From contig CAYYZY010000182.1 in the NCBI GenBank assembly GCA_964475955.1, forward strand, positions 1 through 15,908: 15,908 bases of DNA. The letters are read 5' to 3'. The DNA is from DATKZH01 sp964475955 (GTDB taxonomy: Bacteria; Planctomycetota; Planctomycetia; Pirellulales; Thermoguttaceae). Shown piece by piece: positions 1 through 8,858 of the stretch. The notes under the pieces are model-generated. The model saw only the letters and a list, made by a program, of their open reading frames with translations, had not been told where the DNA came from and made no database searches. The translations under genes and the position numbers were made by a program. How positions within the stretch are numbered: the stretch's first letter is position 1; the number at the start of each line of letters is the position of its first letter.

Positions 1-1874
<1,874 letters not shown>

Positions 1875-2264
1875 TTCCGATTCTCCCGTGGTTCCTGCGG
1901 CGCGATGTCCCGGTCGCCAAGCGGCGGGCGTTATCGAACGACGAACGATCGCCGGCGCGGATCGCGATGCCCGACGACCGAAGGAACGCCATTTTTGGGG
2001 GCGCGACGGCGCGCGCTCCCCCGAAACCCGCGCAAAGGCTCGATACGGAATATCGGCGCGGCGAAACGGCCCGGTTGAGTAAATTGTGCGGATTGCCGCG
2101 ACTATTCCGAAAACCGCGGATGGACCGATGGGGGGGGACTGTCAGGCCCGCGTCGGGAAGCAGTCGCCAAGATCGACAACCGCGCACCGGGCGCTTCCCG
2201 GGCGGCGGCGATACAAAACCAGGAAGGCTGCGCAACACAGAGAAAGCGCCAGCCGGCAGCCCGG
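1875..2264. other. 390-base spacer without a gene
   Basis: No reading frame here resembles a protein. The stretch holds the ribosome site of the secretin-like gene at its left end (1881-1887). A GC-rich imperfect stem-loop (about 1997-2032, five G pairing with five C plus four more pairs after a bulge) is present but lacks a T-run on either side in the right orientation. A small CGATA/TATCG hairpin sits at 2041-2055. The promoter for the secretin-like gene is probably in the less GC-rich part around 2070-2115, but I could not define convincing boxes. Confidence 0.5.
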
Positions 2265-3050
2265 CTACAAGTAGCGGGAGGCGAGGCGGTCCACCAGTCC
2301 GGGGGAAATGCGGTTGGCCCAGTAGAGCAGCTTGGCACGCCGGTTGGGAACGATTTCGTGGCGGCCGCGGCGGATGGCGCGCACGGTCTGCCGGGCGACG
2401 CTCGCCGCGCTGGTGCGCGCGAGGTCGGGCCAGTCGGGCTCGCCCGTGTGTTCGATCACTTTCGCGGCGAATTCCGACTCCGTCGCCCCCGGGCTGACGA
2501 CCAGCACGTCGACGCCGTGGGCCCCCAGTTCCGCCCGAATCGCTTCGCTGAAACCCCGCACGGCGAACTTGCTCGCGCAGTAGTCGCTTCGGTAGGGCAC
2601 GCCCCGGTGCCCGAGGACCGAACCGATGTTGACCACGATCGGCCGGTTGCCCTGCTTCAGTGCGGGCAGCGCCACGCGGGTCATTTCGACCAGGGCGAAG
2701 AAGTTGACCTCCATGATCTGCCGGACGCGGTCGGCCCGGGCGTCCTCGAAGAGGCCGACGGCGCCGATGCCGGCGTTGTTGACCAGCACGTCGAGCCCGC
2801 CGAACTGCGAGACGGCCGTTTCCACCACCCTTTGCCGCGTGGCCGCGTCGGTGAGGTCACCGGCCACGACCTCCGCCCGGGAGCCGCAAGCGGCGACCTC
2901 GTCGGCCAGTTCACGAAGCCGGTCCTCGCGCCGGGCCGTGAGCGCGAGCAGCGCGCCCTCCCGGGCCAGTTCCCGCGCGATCTCCCTGCCGATCCCGCTC
3001 GAGGCCCCGGTGACGATAGCGCGGCTGTGTTGGAGTGTGCGTTTGGGCAT
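2265..3050 (-). CDS. Short-chain dehydrogenase/reductase (SDR, classical type)
   Basis: This 261-residue protein is a complete classical SDR, a soluble NAD(P)-dependent oxidoreductase. The Rossmann glycine motif TGASSGIG is at 14-21, NNAG at 91-94, the structural/catalytic Asn at N116, the catalytic Ser at S144, and the YCASK form of YxxxK at Y157-K161, followed by SPGATES. Arg40-Arg41 after the second strand suggests a preference for NADPH, by analogy with other SDRs. The substrate cannot be told from sequence. The length is usual for the family. The ATG at 3050 has no purine-rich ribosome site on its strand; the upstream bases are a pyrimidine run that belongs to the repeat array separating it from hflX. 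It may be co-transcribed with hflX (194-base gap), in which case the transcript crosses that array. Confidence 0.9.
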   Translation of the reverse strand: MPKRTLQHSRAIVTGASSGIGREIARELAREGALLALTARREDRLRELADEVAACGSRAEVVAGDLTDAATRQRVVETAVSQFGGLDVLVNNAGIGAVGLFEDARADRVRQIMEVNFFALVEMTRVALPALKQGNRPIVVNIGSVLGHRGVPYRSDYCASKFAVRGFSEAIRAELGAHGVDVLVVSPGATESEFAAKVIEHTGEPDWPDLARTSAASVARQTVRAIRRGRHEIVPNRRAKLLYWANRISPGLVDRLASRYL

Positions 3051-3053
3051 GAG

Positions 3054-3245
3054 GCGGGAGTCGGGAGAGGGGGGAAGGGAGTCGGGAGAGGGGAGAAGGG
3101 AGATGGGAGTTCAGTGTTGAGGGTTCAGGGTTGGGAAGTTCGAGAGCCACGTGCTTGGTGCAGGAGGGATTCTCCGATGTCGGCCTGCCACCTGCCACTC
3201 GCCACTTGCCACTCCCGCCTCCCTTCTCCCTTCTCCCCTCTCCCT
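3054..3245. repeat. Degenerate heptanucleotide repeat array in two complementary arms
   Basis: From 3054 to 3137 the sequence reads in 12 consecutive 7-base units on the plus strand. Eight are purine-rich variants of NNGGGAG (for example GCGGGAG, TCGGGAG, AAGGGAG, ATGGGAG); later ones are TTCAGTG, TTGAGGG, TTCAGGG. From 3183 to 3245 another 9 units follow: GCCTGCC, ACCTGCC, ACTCGCC, ACTTGCC, ACTCCCG, CCTCCCT and three TCTCCCN. The arms are inverted: 3084-3109 and 3219-3244 are complementary over 26 positions with one mismatch, so a transcript could fold into a long stem with a loop of about 109 bases. The array fills the whole gap between hflX and the dehydrogenase and touches the hflX stop codon. 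It resembles the short tandemly repeated heptamers known from cyanobacterial intergenic regions, but I do not claim homology. Confidence 0.85.
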
Positions 3246-4585
3246 CACGCCACGTCTTCCATGGCGTCGGGGTGTGACGGGCCGGAGGCCGCCGGCGCGC
3301 CGCGGCGGGTGTGTTCGCGGATTTCGGCCTGGTCCTCCTTGATACGGCCGAGGCAGCGCTGGGGGATGCGGCAGTGGACGATCACGCGCTGGTCGCGGTA
3401 GCGCTGGGAGAGGACCTCGCCGTGGCAGGCCAGGTAGGCGAGCAGCCGGCCGTTTTCCACGCCCGTCTCCACGTCGACGTCGAGGAAGTTGCGGCTCAGG
3501 GCCTCGCTGACGGCGGTCGCCAGCCGCGACATCCCCTCGCCCGTGCGCGCGCTGATGGCCACCGCGTTGGGATGGCGCTTCAGCAGTCCCTCGACCAGGG
3601 CGCGGTTGGGGACCGCGTCGACCTTGTTGACCACCAGCAGGGTGTCTTTGGCCTCGATGCCGATCTCCTCCAGCACGCGGTAGGCCGAGCCGATTTGATC
3701 GTGGACGGCCGGCTGGCTGGCATCGGCCACGTGCAACAGCAGATGCGCCTGCCGGGCCTCCTCCAGCGTGGCCTTGAAGCTGGCGATCAGGTGGTGCGGC
3801 AGCCCGCGGATGAAACCGACCGTGTCGCTGAGCAGCACGGGCCCCCAGCCGGGCAACTGCCAGCGGCGCGTGCGGGTGTCGAGCGTGGCGAACAGGGCGT
3901 CTTGGGTGAACACGTCGGCCCCGGTCAGCGCGTTCAACAGCGTGCTCTTGCCGGCGTTGGTATAGCCGACCAGGGAGACGGTCATCGCGTCGCGGCGCGC
4001 GGCCACCTGGCGCTGCTTGCGGCGGTGGATCGACTTCAACTCCGATCGGAGGTCGCTGATCCGCTTCTCGACCAACCGGCGGTCGACCTCCAACTGCTTC
4101 TCGCCCGGCCCGCGCAGCCCCACGCCGGCGCGCTGCCGGGAGAGGTGGGTCCACATCCGCTTCAACCGCGGCATGGCGTATTCGAGCTGCGCGAGTTCGA
4201 CGGCCAGCCGGGCCTCGTGGGTTCGGGCGCGCGTGGCGAAGATGTCGAGGATCAGCTCGGTGCGATCGAGCACCTTGACGCCGAGGGCCTTTTCGAGATT
4301 GCGCGTCTGCGCGGGCGTGAGATCGTTGTCGAAGATGACCACGTCGGCGTCGGACGAATCGGCGAGGCGCTTCAGCTCGTCGACCTTGCCCTTGCCCAGG
4401 TAGGTGGCCTTGTCGGGTGTGTCACGCCGTTGCGTGAGCCGGCCTACGACCTCGGTGCCCGCCGTCTCCGCCAGCCCCTCCAGTTCCTCCAGGGGGGTCT
4501 TTTCGTGTCGCCGCTCGGCCGACAGCACGCCGACCAGCAGCGCCGCCTCGCTGACGACGCCTTCGACCCGATTCATCTCTTTCAC
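3245..4585 (-). CDS. hflX: GTPase HflX, ribosome-associated
   Basis: HflX binds the large ribosomal subunit and splits stalled or stressed 70S ribosomes using GTP. The 446-residue protein has the full architecture. The N-terminal HflX domain has YLGKGKVDEL near 62-71 and FDNDLTPAQTRNLE at 85-98. A linker carries RGPGEKQLEVDRR (158-170) and a basic coiled-coil segment. The G domain follows, with G1 GYTNAGKST (207-215), G3 DTVGF (254-258), G4 NKVD (320-323) and G5 SART (345-348). The C-terminal tail ends with DAMEDVA. I chose the GTG at 4585 because AGGAGG (4597-4602) lies 11 bases upstream; the ATG three codons later would be 20 bases away. Neighbours are rsgA upstream and the repeat array plus dehydrogenase downstream. 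A TAAAAT box just upstream suggests its own promoter. Confidence 0.96.
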   Translation of the reverse strand: MKEMNRVEGVVSEAALLVGVLSAERRHEKTPLEELEGLAETAGTEVVGRLTQRRDTPDKATYLGKGKVDELKRLADSSDADVVIFDNDLTPAQTRNLEKALGVKVLDRTELILDIFATRARTHEARLAVELAQLEYAMPRLKRMWTHLSRQRAGVGLRGPGEKQLEVDRRLVEKRISDLRSELKSIHRRKQRQVAARRDAMTVSLVGYTNAGKSTLLNALTGADVFTQDALFATLDTRTRRWQLPGWGPVLLSDTVGFIRGLPHHLIASFKATLEEARQAHLLLHVADASQPAVHDQIGSAYRVLEEIGIEAKDTLLVVNKVDAVPNRALVEGLLKRHPNAVAISARTGEGMSRLATAVSEALSRNFLDVDVETGVENGRLLAYLACHGEVLSQRYRDQRVIVHCRIPQRCLGRIKEDQAEIREHTRRGAPAASGPSHPDAMEDVA

Positions 4586-4624
4586 GGACGCTTTTTCCTC
4601 CTGAGACCGATGAGCCCCATTTCC

Positions 4625-4630
4625 ATTTTA
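4625..4630 (-). promoter_or_regulatory. Candidate -10 box for hflX
   Basis: On the minus strand the hexamer TAAAAT (five of six bases of the sigma-70 consensus) lies about 40 bases upstream of the hflX start, in an otherwise GC-rich spacer. Transcription would begin near 4617 and give a leader of about 32 bases containing the AGGAGG site. I see no good -35 hexamer at the usual distance, so the call is tentative. Confidence 0.35.
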
Positions 4631-4830
4631 GTCGATCCGGCCCCCAAAGAGACCGCTTTGGCCGAAAGACACGCGCGCGTCGGGAACACCCCATGCCCCC
4701 CGGAGAGAGGACAACCGATCGCGCCGCAGGTTCGCCCGAGGCGACGGCCGCCCTCGATCACCGTGCGCGATTTCCCGGCGCCCCCTCGCGCCGCAGGGAA
4801 CGGCCTCTGTGCCGCTGCGGAACCGTCACG

Positions 4831-4951
4831 ACGGCGGAACGCCGCGGAGGGCGTTCCGCTGTAGGGAACGGGCTCCGCCTCGTTCCGCGAACCGCCGTAC
4901 GGCGCCGGCCACGTCAAAGGCCAGCATTCGGAACGCCGCGGTGGGCGTTCC
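4831..4951. repeat. Cluster of GGAACGCC palindromic repeats
   Basis: Three stem-loops share one motif. The first has a perfect 10-base stem GCGGAACGCC (4834-4843) with GGCGTTCCGC (4850-4859) and loop GCGGAG. The second pairs GGAACG (4865-4870) with CGTTCC (4881-4886). The third pairs GGAACGCC (4930-4937) with GGCGTTCC (4944-4951) and has loop GCGGTG, nearly the same as the first. An outer stem, ACGGCGG (4831-4837) with CCGCCGT (4892-4898), could enclose the first two as a three-way junction, in competition with the base of stem one. The cluster fills the spacer between the end of rsgA and the start of hflX. It has the look of a dispersed REP-type intergenic repeat; there is no T-run, so it is not a standard terminator. 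Confidence 0.75.
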
Positions 4952-4997
4952 TTCCAGGTGGTGTCAGCCGGTCGCGCACGGTGATCTGGGGGATCGC

Positions 4998-6140
4998 TCA
5001 ATCCATGTCTCCGGCGAACAGCCCGCAGTAGCTCTCGTACCGCCGCTCGTCGAGCCGGCCGTCGGCGACGGCGTCCTTGACGGCGCACTCGGTTTCGTGC
5101 GTGTGGGTGCAGTCGGGGAACTTGCAGTGGCTCACGTAAGGGCGCAGGTCGCGATAGAAGCCGGCGACTTCCTCGGGGATCACGTCCCAGAGCTGGAACT
5201 GGCGGATGCCGGGCGTGTCGACCACGTAGCCGCCGAACGCCAGGGGCAGGAGCAGGGCGGTGCTCGTCGTGTGCCGGCCCTTCTCCGTTTCGCGGCTGAC
5301 GGCCTCGACGCGAAGGTGGAGCGTGTCGTCGACCACGTTCAACAGCGACGACTTCCCCACCCCACTCTGGCCCACCACCACGCTCTGGCGATCCTTCAGC
5401 AGCCGCTTGAGCCGGGCGACGCCGAAGCCGGTCCGCGCGCTGAGGAGCAACACCTGGTAGCCCATCTGGCTGTAGACGCCGATCAGCGGCGCCAGCGACG
5501 AACGCTCGATCAGGTCGATCTTGTTGATGCAGACGATCGGCCGCACGCCGCTCTTCTCGGCCGTGACCAGCAGGCGGTCGATCAGGTTGGGCTTGAGCCT
5601 CGGCTCCGCGGCGCTGGTGGCGATCAGCACCTGATCGACGTTGGTGACGATTACGTGCTGCCGGCCTCGGCTCGTCCGGCAAAGGCTCCCCCGGCGCGGC
5701 TCCACGCGCTCGATGATCCCTTCGCTCTCCGTGGTGCCGGGGACGGGCCGGAACAGCACGCGGTCGCCGGCCACGACGACGTGCCGCTGGTCGGTGCTGA
5801 GGGTCTTCAGCAGGCGCCGCGTGACGCAGTGGTGAATCTGCCCGTCTTCGTCGCGCACCGTGCTCACCAGGCCGCGGACGCCGAGCACGCGGCCGCGCCG
5901 GCAGACGCGCTCGTCCACGTCGAGCTGGACTTGGAAGCCGGGCTCGTCGCCCGTCTCCACCTCGTCGCCGACCACGGTGCGGCGGCGGGTCAGCTCTCCC
6001 TTACCGCTGACGCGTTCCCGTTGCGGCGGGGCCTCGTCCTCGAATCCGTGCCGCTCGAACTGCCGGGTCCAGTCGGTCGGACGAGTCCGGGCGGCTCGAT
6101 TCTTGCGAAATTCGGTGCGGACCTTCTTCTTTCTACCCAT
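4998..6140 (-). CDS. rsgA: Ribosome small subunit-dependent GTPase RsgA
   Basis: RsgA checks and releases factors during late 30S subunit maturation, with GTPase activity stimulated by the 30S subunit. The 380-residue protein shows the family's circularly permuted G domain: G4 NKID (206-209) and SARTG (234-238) come before G1 GQSGVGKSS (257-265) and G3 DTPG (308-311). An OB-like domain precedes it (about 80-150). The C-terminal zinc finger is complete: C339-x4-C344-x-H346-x5-C352. The first 55 residues are a basic extension (MGRKKK..., many Arg), which makes the protein longer than the E. coli one. The ATG at 6140 is the natural start, because the basic extension begins there, although no ribosome site is visible upstream. 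It lies 117 bases after the FHA gene on the same strand and is followed by a palindromic repeat cluster and then hflX. Confidence 0.95.
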   Translation of the reverse strand: MGRKKKVRTEFRKNRAARTRPTDWTRQFERHGFEDEAPPQRERVSGKGELTRRRTVVGDEVETGDEPGFQVQLDVDERVCRRGRVLGVRGLVSTVRDEDGQIHHCVTRRLLKTLSTDQRHVVVAGDRVLFRPVPGTTESEGIIERVEPRRGSLCRTSRGRQHVIVTNVDQVLIATSAAEPRLKPNLIDRLLVTAEKSGVRPIVCINKIDLIERSSLAPLIGVYSQMGYQVLLLSARTGFGVARLKRLLKDRQSVVVGQSGVGKSSLLNVVDDTLHLRVEAVSRETEKGRHTTSTALLLPLAFGGYVVDTPGIRQFQLWDVIPEEVAGFYRDLRPYVSHCKFPDCTHTHETECAVKDAVADGRLDERRYESYCGLFAGDMD

Positions 6141-6257
6141 GAAGCTCGGGGGTTCGGGGTTCGAATCGATTCAACCGGAGCGCCCTTGCGCGTGGATTGG
6201 CCGCGGCGTTACGAGGCATTCTGCCTTCCCAACAGACGGCGACCGGGGTATTGCTGG

Positions 6258-6701
6258 CTAGCCACCGTCCTGGGGCGAGGAGTCGTCGAGACCCCGCCGG
6301 CGCTCCAATCCGGCTCGATCAAGCAGGGACTTTCCGAAAATCTCATCGCCCGGCTCCTCCTCGGGCGGGGGGCCGACGGCCCCGATCTCGACCGGGGAAT
6401 ACTTCACATCGTACTTGTGCTTGGCGATCGAGAGCACGTCGCCCGGGTCGAGCCGCTTCTCCGTGACGCAGACTCCGTTCACCTTCGTGCCGTTGCGGCT
6501 CTCCAGGTCGCGCACGTACCAGTATCCGCCCGCACAGGTTAGTTGACAGTGGTGGGCCGATACGTTGGGGAACCGCAGCACGATGTCGCAGCTCTCCCGT
6601 CGCCCCACCAACAACGATCGCTTGAGCAAGGGGATCGGATCGCCACCCGCCTGGGGGAGCAGTTCGCCGTACATCGGGCCGTTCTCTTGTTGGGCACCCA
6701 T
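6258..6701 (-). CDS. Small FHA-domain protein
   Basis: This 147-residue cytoplasmic protein is essentially one forkhead-associated domain plus a short acidic tail. FHA domains bind phosphothreonine peptides. The motifs are present: GR at 33-34 (LVGRRESCDI), S48 and H51 in VSAHHC, SRNGTKVNG at 68-76 with the conserved Asn and Gly residues, and LDPGDVLSIA (84-93) from the end of the domain. The tail (about 105-147) is rich in Pro, Glu and Asp and seems disordered. The start ATG at 6701 has only a weak purine tract. No kinase is adjacent; the nearest in view is the membrane Ser/Thr kinase at 10369-13245. It is the first gene of a minus-strand run with rsgA and may be co-transcribed with it. Confidence 0.88.
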   Translation of the reverse strand: MGAQQENGPMYGELLPQAGGDPIPLLKRSLLVGRRESCDIVLRFPNVSAHHCQLTCAGGYWYVRDLESRNGTKVNGVCVTEKRLDPGDVLSIAKHKYDVKYSPVEIGAVGPPPEEEPGDEIFGKSLLDRAGLERRRGLDDSSPQDGG

Positions 6702-6731
6702 ACCTATTCTACGATAGAGCGTGTTGCGCTC

Positions 6732-6760
6732 AATCTAGACAGGTATCCCGTTGCCGTCAA
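6732..6760 (-). promoter_or_regulatory. Candidate sigma-70 promoter for the FHA gene
   Basis: On the minus strand TTGACG (6755-6760, five of six consensus bases) is followed after exactly 17 bases by TAGATT (6732-6737, four of six). The predicted start near 6725 gives a leader of about 25 bases and lies in a small hairpin, GAGCG/CGCTC (6717-6731). The -35 box overlaps the first codons of the divergent radical SAM gene at 6751. On the plus strand a weaker pair, TTGTTG (6687-6692) and TACGAT (6710-6715) with a 17-base spacer, could serve that gene. Confidence 0.5.
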
Positions 6761-7725
6761 GCAAGTCTGCCGACCCACTTCCGGACCCCCTCGGGTGGCG
6801 CGCGGCCGGGCTCCGCTACCACGCCTTGAGCTACGCCCTGCGCCGCCGGTTCGGGCACCGCGTGTGGAAGGTGAGCCTCGACGGGGGCTTGGGGTGCCCC
6901 AACGTCGACGGCTTGGTCGGGACGGCCGGGTGCCTCTTCTGCAATATCCGAAGCTACAGCCCGAGCCGTCGGCGCGACCGGGCCTCGATCACCGACCAGA
7001 TCGACGAAGGCATTGGCCGGCTCCGCCGACGGCACCACGTGCGCCATTTCCTGGCCTACTTCCAGCCGGCCACCAACACGTACGCCCCCCTCGCGCGACT
7101 TCGTGCCCTGTGGCAGGAAGCGGTCGAGCACCCGGCGGTGGTCGGCCTGATCGTGGGCACGCGGCCCGATTGCGTGCCGGACGACGTGCTCGACCTTCTG
7201 GCCGAGTTCTCCCAACGGACCTGGCTGTCGGTGGAGTACGGCCTTCAGACGATTCACGACGCCTCGCTCGCCTGGCTCAACCGGGGGCACGACTGCGCGG
7301 CTTTCCTCGACGCCGTCCAGCGGAGCCGAGGCCGGGGGCTGCGCCTCGGCGCCCACGTGATCCTGGGGCTGCCTTGCGAAACACGCGAGCACTTGCTGGC
7401 CACCGCCGCCGAGTTGGCCCGGCTCGGGCTCGATTCGGTCAAGCTCCACAATCTCTACGTGGCCGAGGAGACGCCGCTTGCCCGGCTTTGGTCCGAAGGG
7501 GAGGTAACGCTTCCCAAGCGCGACGAATACGCGGGCTACGTGGTCGACTTTCTGGAACGGCTGCCGCCGGCGTGCGTGGTCGACCGGCTCAGCGCCGACG
7601 CCCCCCCGGAGTACCTACTGGCCCCGGGCTGGTGCCGCGACAAGGCCGCGGTACGTGCGGCGATCGAAGCCGAGTTTCAGCGGCGCGACACGTGGCAAGG
7701 GCGCCGGTTCGTGTCCGGCGGTTGA
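6751..7725 (+). CDS. TIGR01212 (YhcC-type) radical SAM protein
   Basis: This 324-residue protein belongs to the radical SAM superfamily, which uses a 4Fe-4S cluster and S-adenosylmethionine. The cluster motif is the variant of the YhcC group: C49 in LGCPNVDG, then C61 and C64 in GGCLFC-like AGCLFCN. Other family landmarks are FLAYFQPATNTYAPL, VGLIVGTRPDCV, LSVEYGLQTIHD, HVILGLPCETREH, KLHNLYVAEETPLA, and an ending close to LAPGWCRDK and RRDTWQGRRF, which is very typical. The exact substrate of the family is not established to my knowledge. The start is TTG at 6751: an in-frame stop at 6736 excludes longer versions, the next plausible start (GTG, residue 38) would cut the conserved N-terminus, and AGG lies about 8 bases upstream. 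It diverges from the FHA gene with a gap of only 49 bases. Confidence 0.92.
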   Translation: MPSSKSADPLPDPLGWRAAGLRYHALSYALRRRFGHRVWKVSLDGGLGCPNVDGLVGTAGCLFCNIRSYSPSRRRDRASITDQIDEGIGRLRRRHHVRHFLAYFQPATNTYAPLARLRALWQEAVEHPAVVGLIVGTRPDCVPDDVLDLLAEFSQRTWLSVEYGLQTIHDASLAWLNRGHDCAAFLDAVQRSRGRGLRLGAHVILGLPCETREHLLATAAELARLGLDSVKLHNLYVAEETPLARLWSEGEVTLPKRDEYAGYVVDFLERLPPACVVDRLSADAPPEYLLAPGWCRDKAAVRAAIEAEFQRRDTWQGRRFVSGG

Positions 7726-7883
7726 GAGGCGAGAACTCGTTACGCGGAGCGCGCTTCTCTTGTGACGAGCACGTCCGAAGCGAGTCCCGCGGCCCCCACA
7801 GCTTCCCCTCGAATGCAGGGGGCTCGGGGCGGAATCCCGCCTTGCGCCCTTCCCTTCCACCCGCGTTAGGAATATGTTTCCTT

Positions 7884-8336
7884 GGGTGCTGAAGTGGACC
7901 GGATGGCCGCTGGCCGAGGCTCGCGATGGGCTGCCATATCAGCTCGACAACGCCTCGGCGAGAGGAAAGTCCGGGCTCCGCAGGACACGGTGATGGGTAA
8001 CTCCCACCGGCCGTGAGGCCAGGGAAAGTGCAGCAGAAAGCAAACCGCCTAAGGGAGGCAACTCCCCGGCAAGGGTGAAATGGTGAGGTAAGAGCTCACC
8101 AGCAGGCCGGGTGACCGGCTTGGCTAGGCAAACCCCACCGGGAGCAAGGTCAAACAGGAAGCAGCGGATGCGCCGGCCGGTTCGGCCGTCCGGCCGCTCC
8201 CGCGGGCTGATCCGGCCTGTTATCGACTTCCGGGTGGACCGCTCGAGGAGCCGAGCAATCGGTTCCCTAGATAAATGGCCGTCGCCCGCGCCTCGGTGCG
8301 GGCACAGAATCCGGCTTACAGGTCCACTTCAGCCCC
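7884..8336 (+). ncRNA. rnpB: RNase P RNA, bacterial class A
   Basis: This is the catalytic RNA that trims the 5' leader of pre-tRNAs. The conserved blocks are all readable: GAGGAAAGTCCGGGCTCC at 7962-7979 (CR I), GCAGAAAGCAAACCGCC at 8033-8049, GGCAAACCCCACCGGGAGCA-type sequence around 8127-8146, AGATAAATGGCCGTC at 8269-8283, and ACAGAATCCGGCTTACAG at 8304-8321 (CR V). Helix P1 closes the molecule with 13 perfect pairs, GCTGAAGTGGACC (7888-7900) with GGTCCACTTCAGC (8321-8333), so the ends are set within a few bases. The length of about 450 bases is somewhat above the E. coli size. A weak upstream promoter is possible (TTGCGC at 7842-7847, TTAGGA at 7866-7871). The 3' end overlaps the end of a convergent protein gene. 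There is no clear T-run after it. Confidence 0.97.
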
Positions 8337-8858
8337 ACCTTTCTCTTCCCACGAGGGCCTCCCTGAAAGGGGGGAAAGCGCTCCGTCCGGCGCCTCTTCC
8401 ATCGAGTCGGTCTCCGGCTCCTGGGCGACCCGCTTCCAACGCTCGCGGGGAACCGAATCGCTGTCGACGGGCTGGAGGAGCTTTGAGATGCAAAGTTTGT
8501 TCATGCTCGTTTGGTGCACGTGAGCCTCCGCCCGAAGCGCCTCGTGGAGGCTTTTCGGCACCCGGACCGTGATCACGCGCGTGGGCTCCTTGTCGTCCTC
8601 ACGGGGCACGGTCCGCTCTCGCAGCTCATTGAGGATTTGCTGGATCCGAGCGTACGCGTAGGACTTCTCGAAGCGCTTGATCTCCTCGGGCGTCTCGAAG
8701 ACCTCCCGGATCACGCCGTTGAGCCCGAAGATTTGGCGGAAGAACGCCACCCAATCCAGGGATGGCTTGCGCGCGTGCAACTCCAACGCAATCGCCAGGA
8801 CGTGCTCTGCTTTGTACCTCGTCTCCTGGCCCTCAACTCCGTTTGCGGGATCCGACAT
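8316..8858 (-). CDS. Ribbon-helix-helix (CopG/HicB/Arc-like) protein
   Basis: This is a 180-residue protein. Residues 93-129 look like a ribbon-helix-helix DNA-binding unit: a strand TRVITVRVP, then the turn and helix PKSLHEALRAEA, then TSMNKLCISKLLQ, close to the C-terminal domain of HicB-type antitoxins. Residues 1-88 are predicted mostly helical and not recognised, with AEHVLAIALELHARKPSLDW as a likely amphipathic part. The tail after 130 is polar and probably disordered. AAAGGAG (8863-8869) before the ATG at 8858 is a good ribosome site with short spacing. The last six codons and the stop overlap the 3' end of rnpB on the other strand. No toxin gene is next to it, so a role as a solitary regulator or orphan antitoxin is only a guess. 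TATGAT at 8919-8924 on the minus strand may be its -10 box. Confidence 0.8.
   Translation of the reverse strand: MSDPANGVEGQETRYKAEHVLAIALELHARKPSLDWVAFFRQIFGLNGVIREVFETPEEIKRFEKSYAYARIQQILNELRERTVPREDDKEPTRVITVRVPKSLHEALRAEAHVHQTSMNKLCISKLLQPVDSDSVPRERWKRVAQEPETDSMEEAPDGALSPLSGRPSWEEKGGAEVDL

Noticed and set aside
1997..2032. GC-rich hairpin as a terminator between the dehydrogenase and secretin-like genes
   Set aside because: The T-run is on the wrong side for the minus strand, and the stem has a bulge.
2358..4864. Long plus-strand frames opposite the dehydrogenase and hflX
   Set aside because: They are shadows in high-GC sequence; the minus strand encodes clear SDR and HflX motifs.
6145..6180. 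GGTTCGAATC, which resembles a tRNA T-loop
   Set aside because: The flanking bases do not pair as a T-stem, and no acceptor or anticodon stem is present on either strand.
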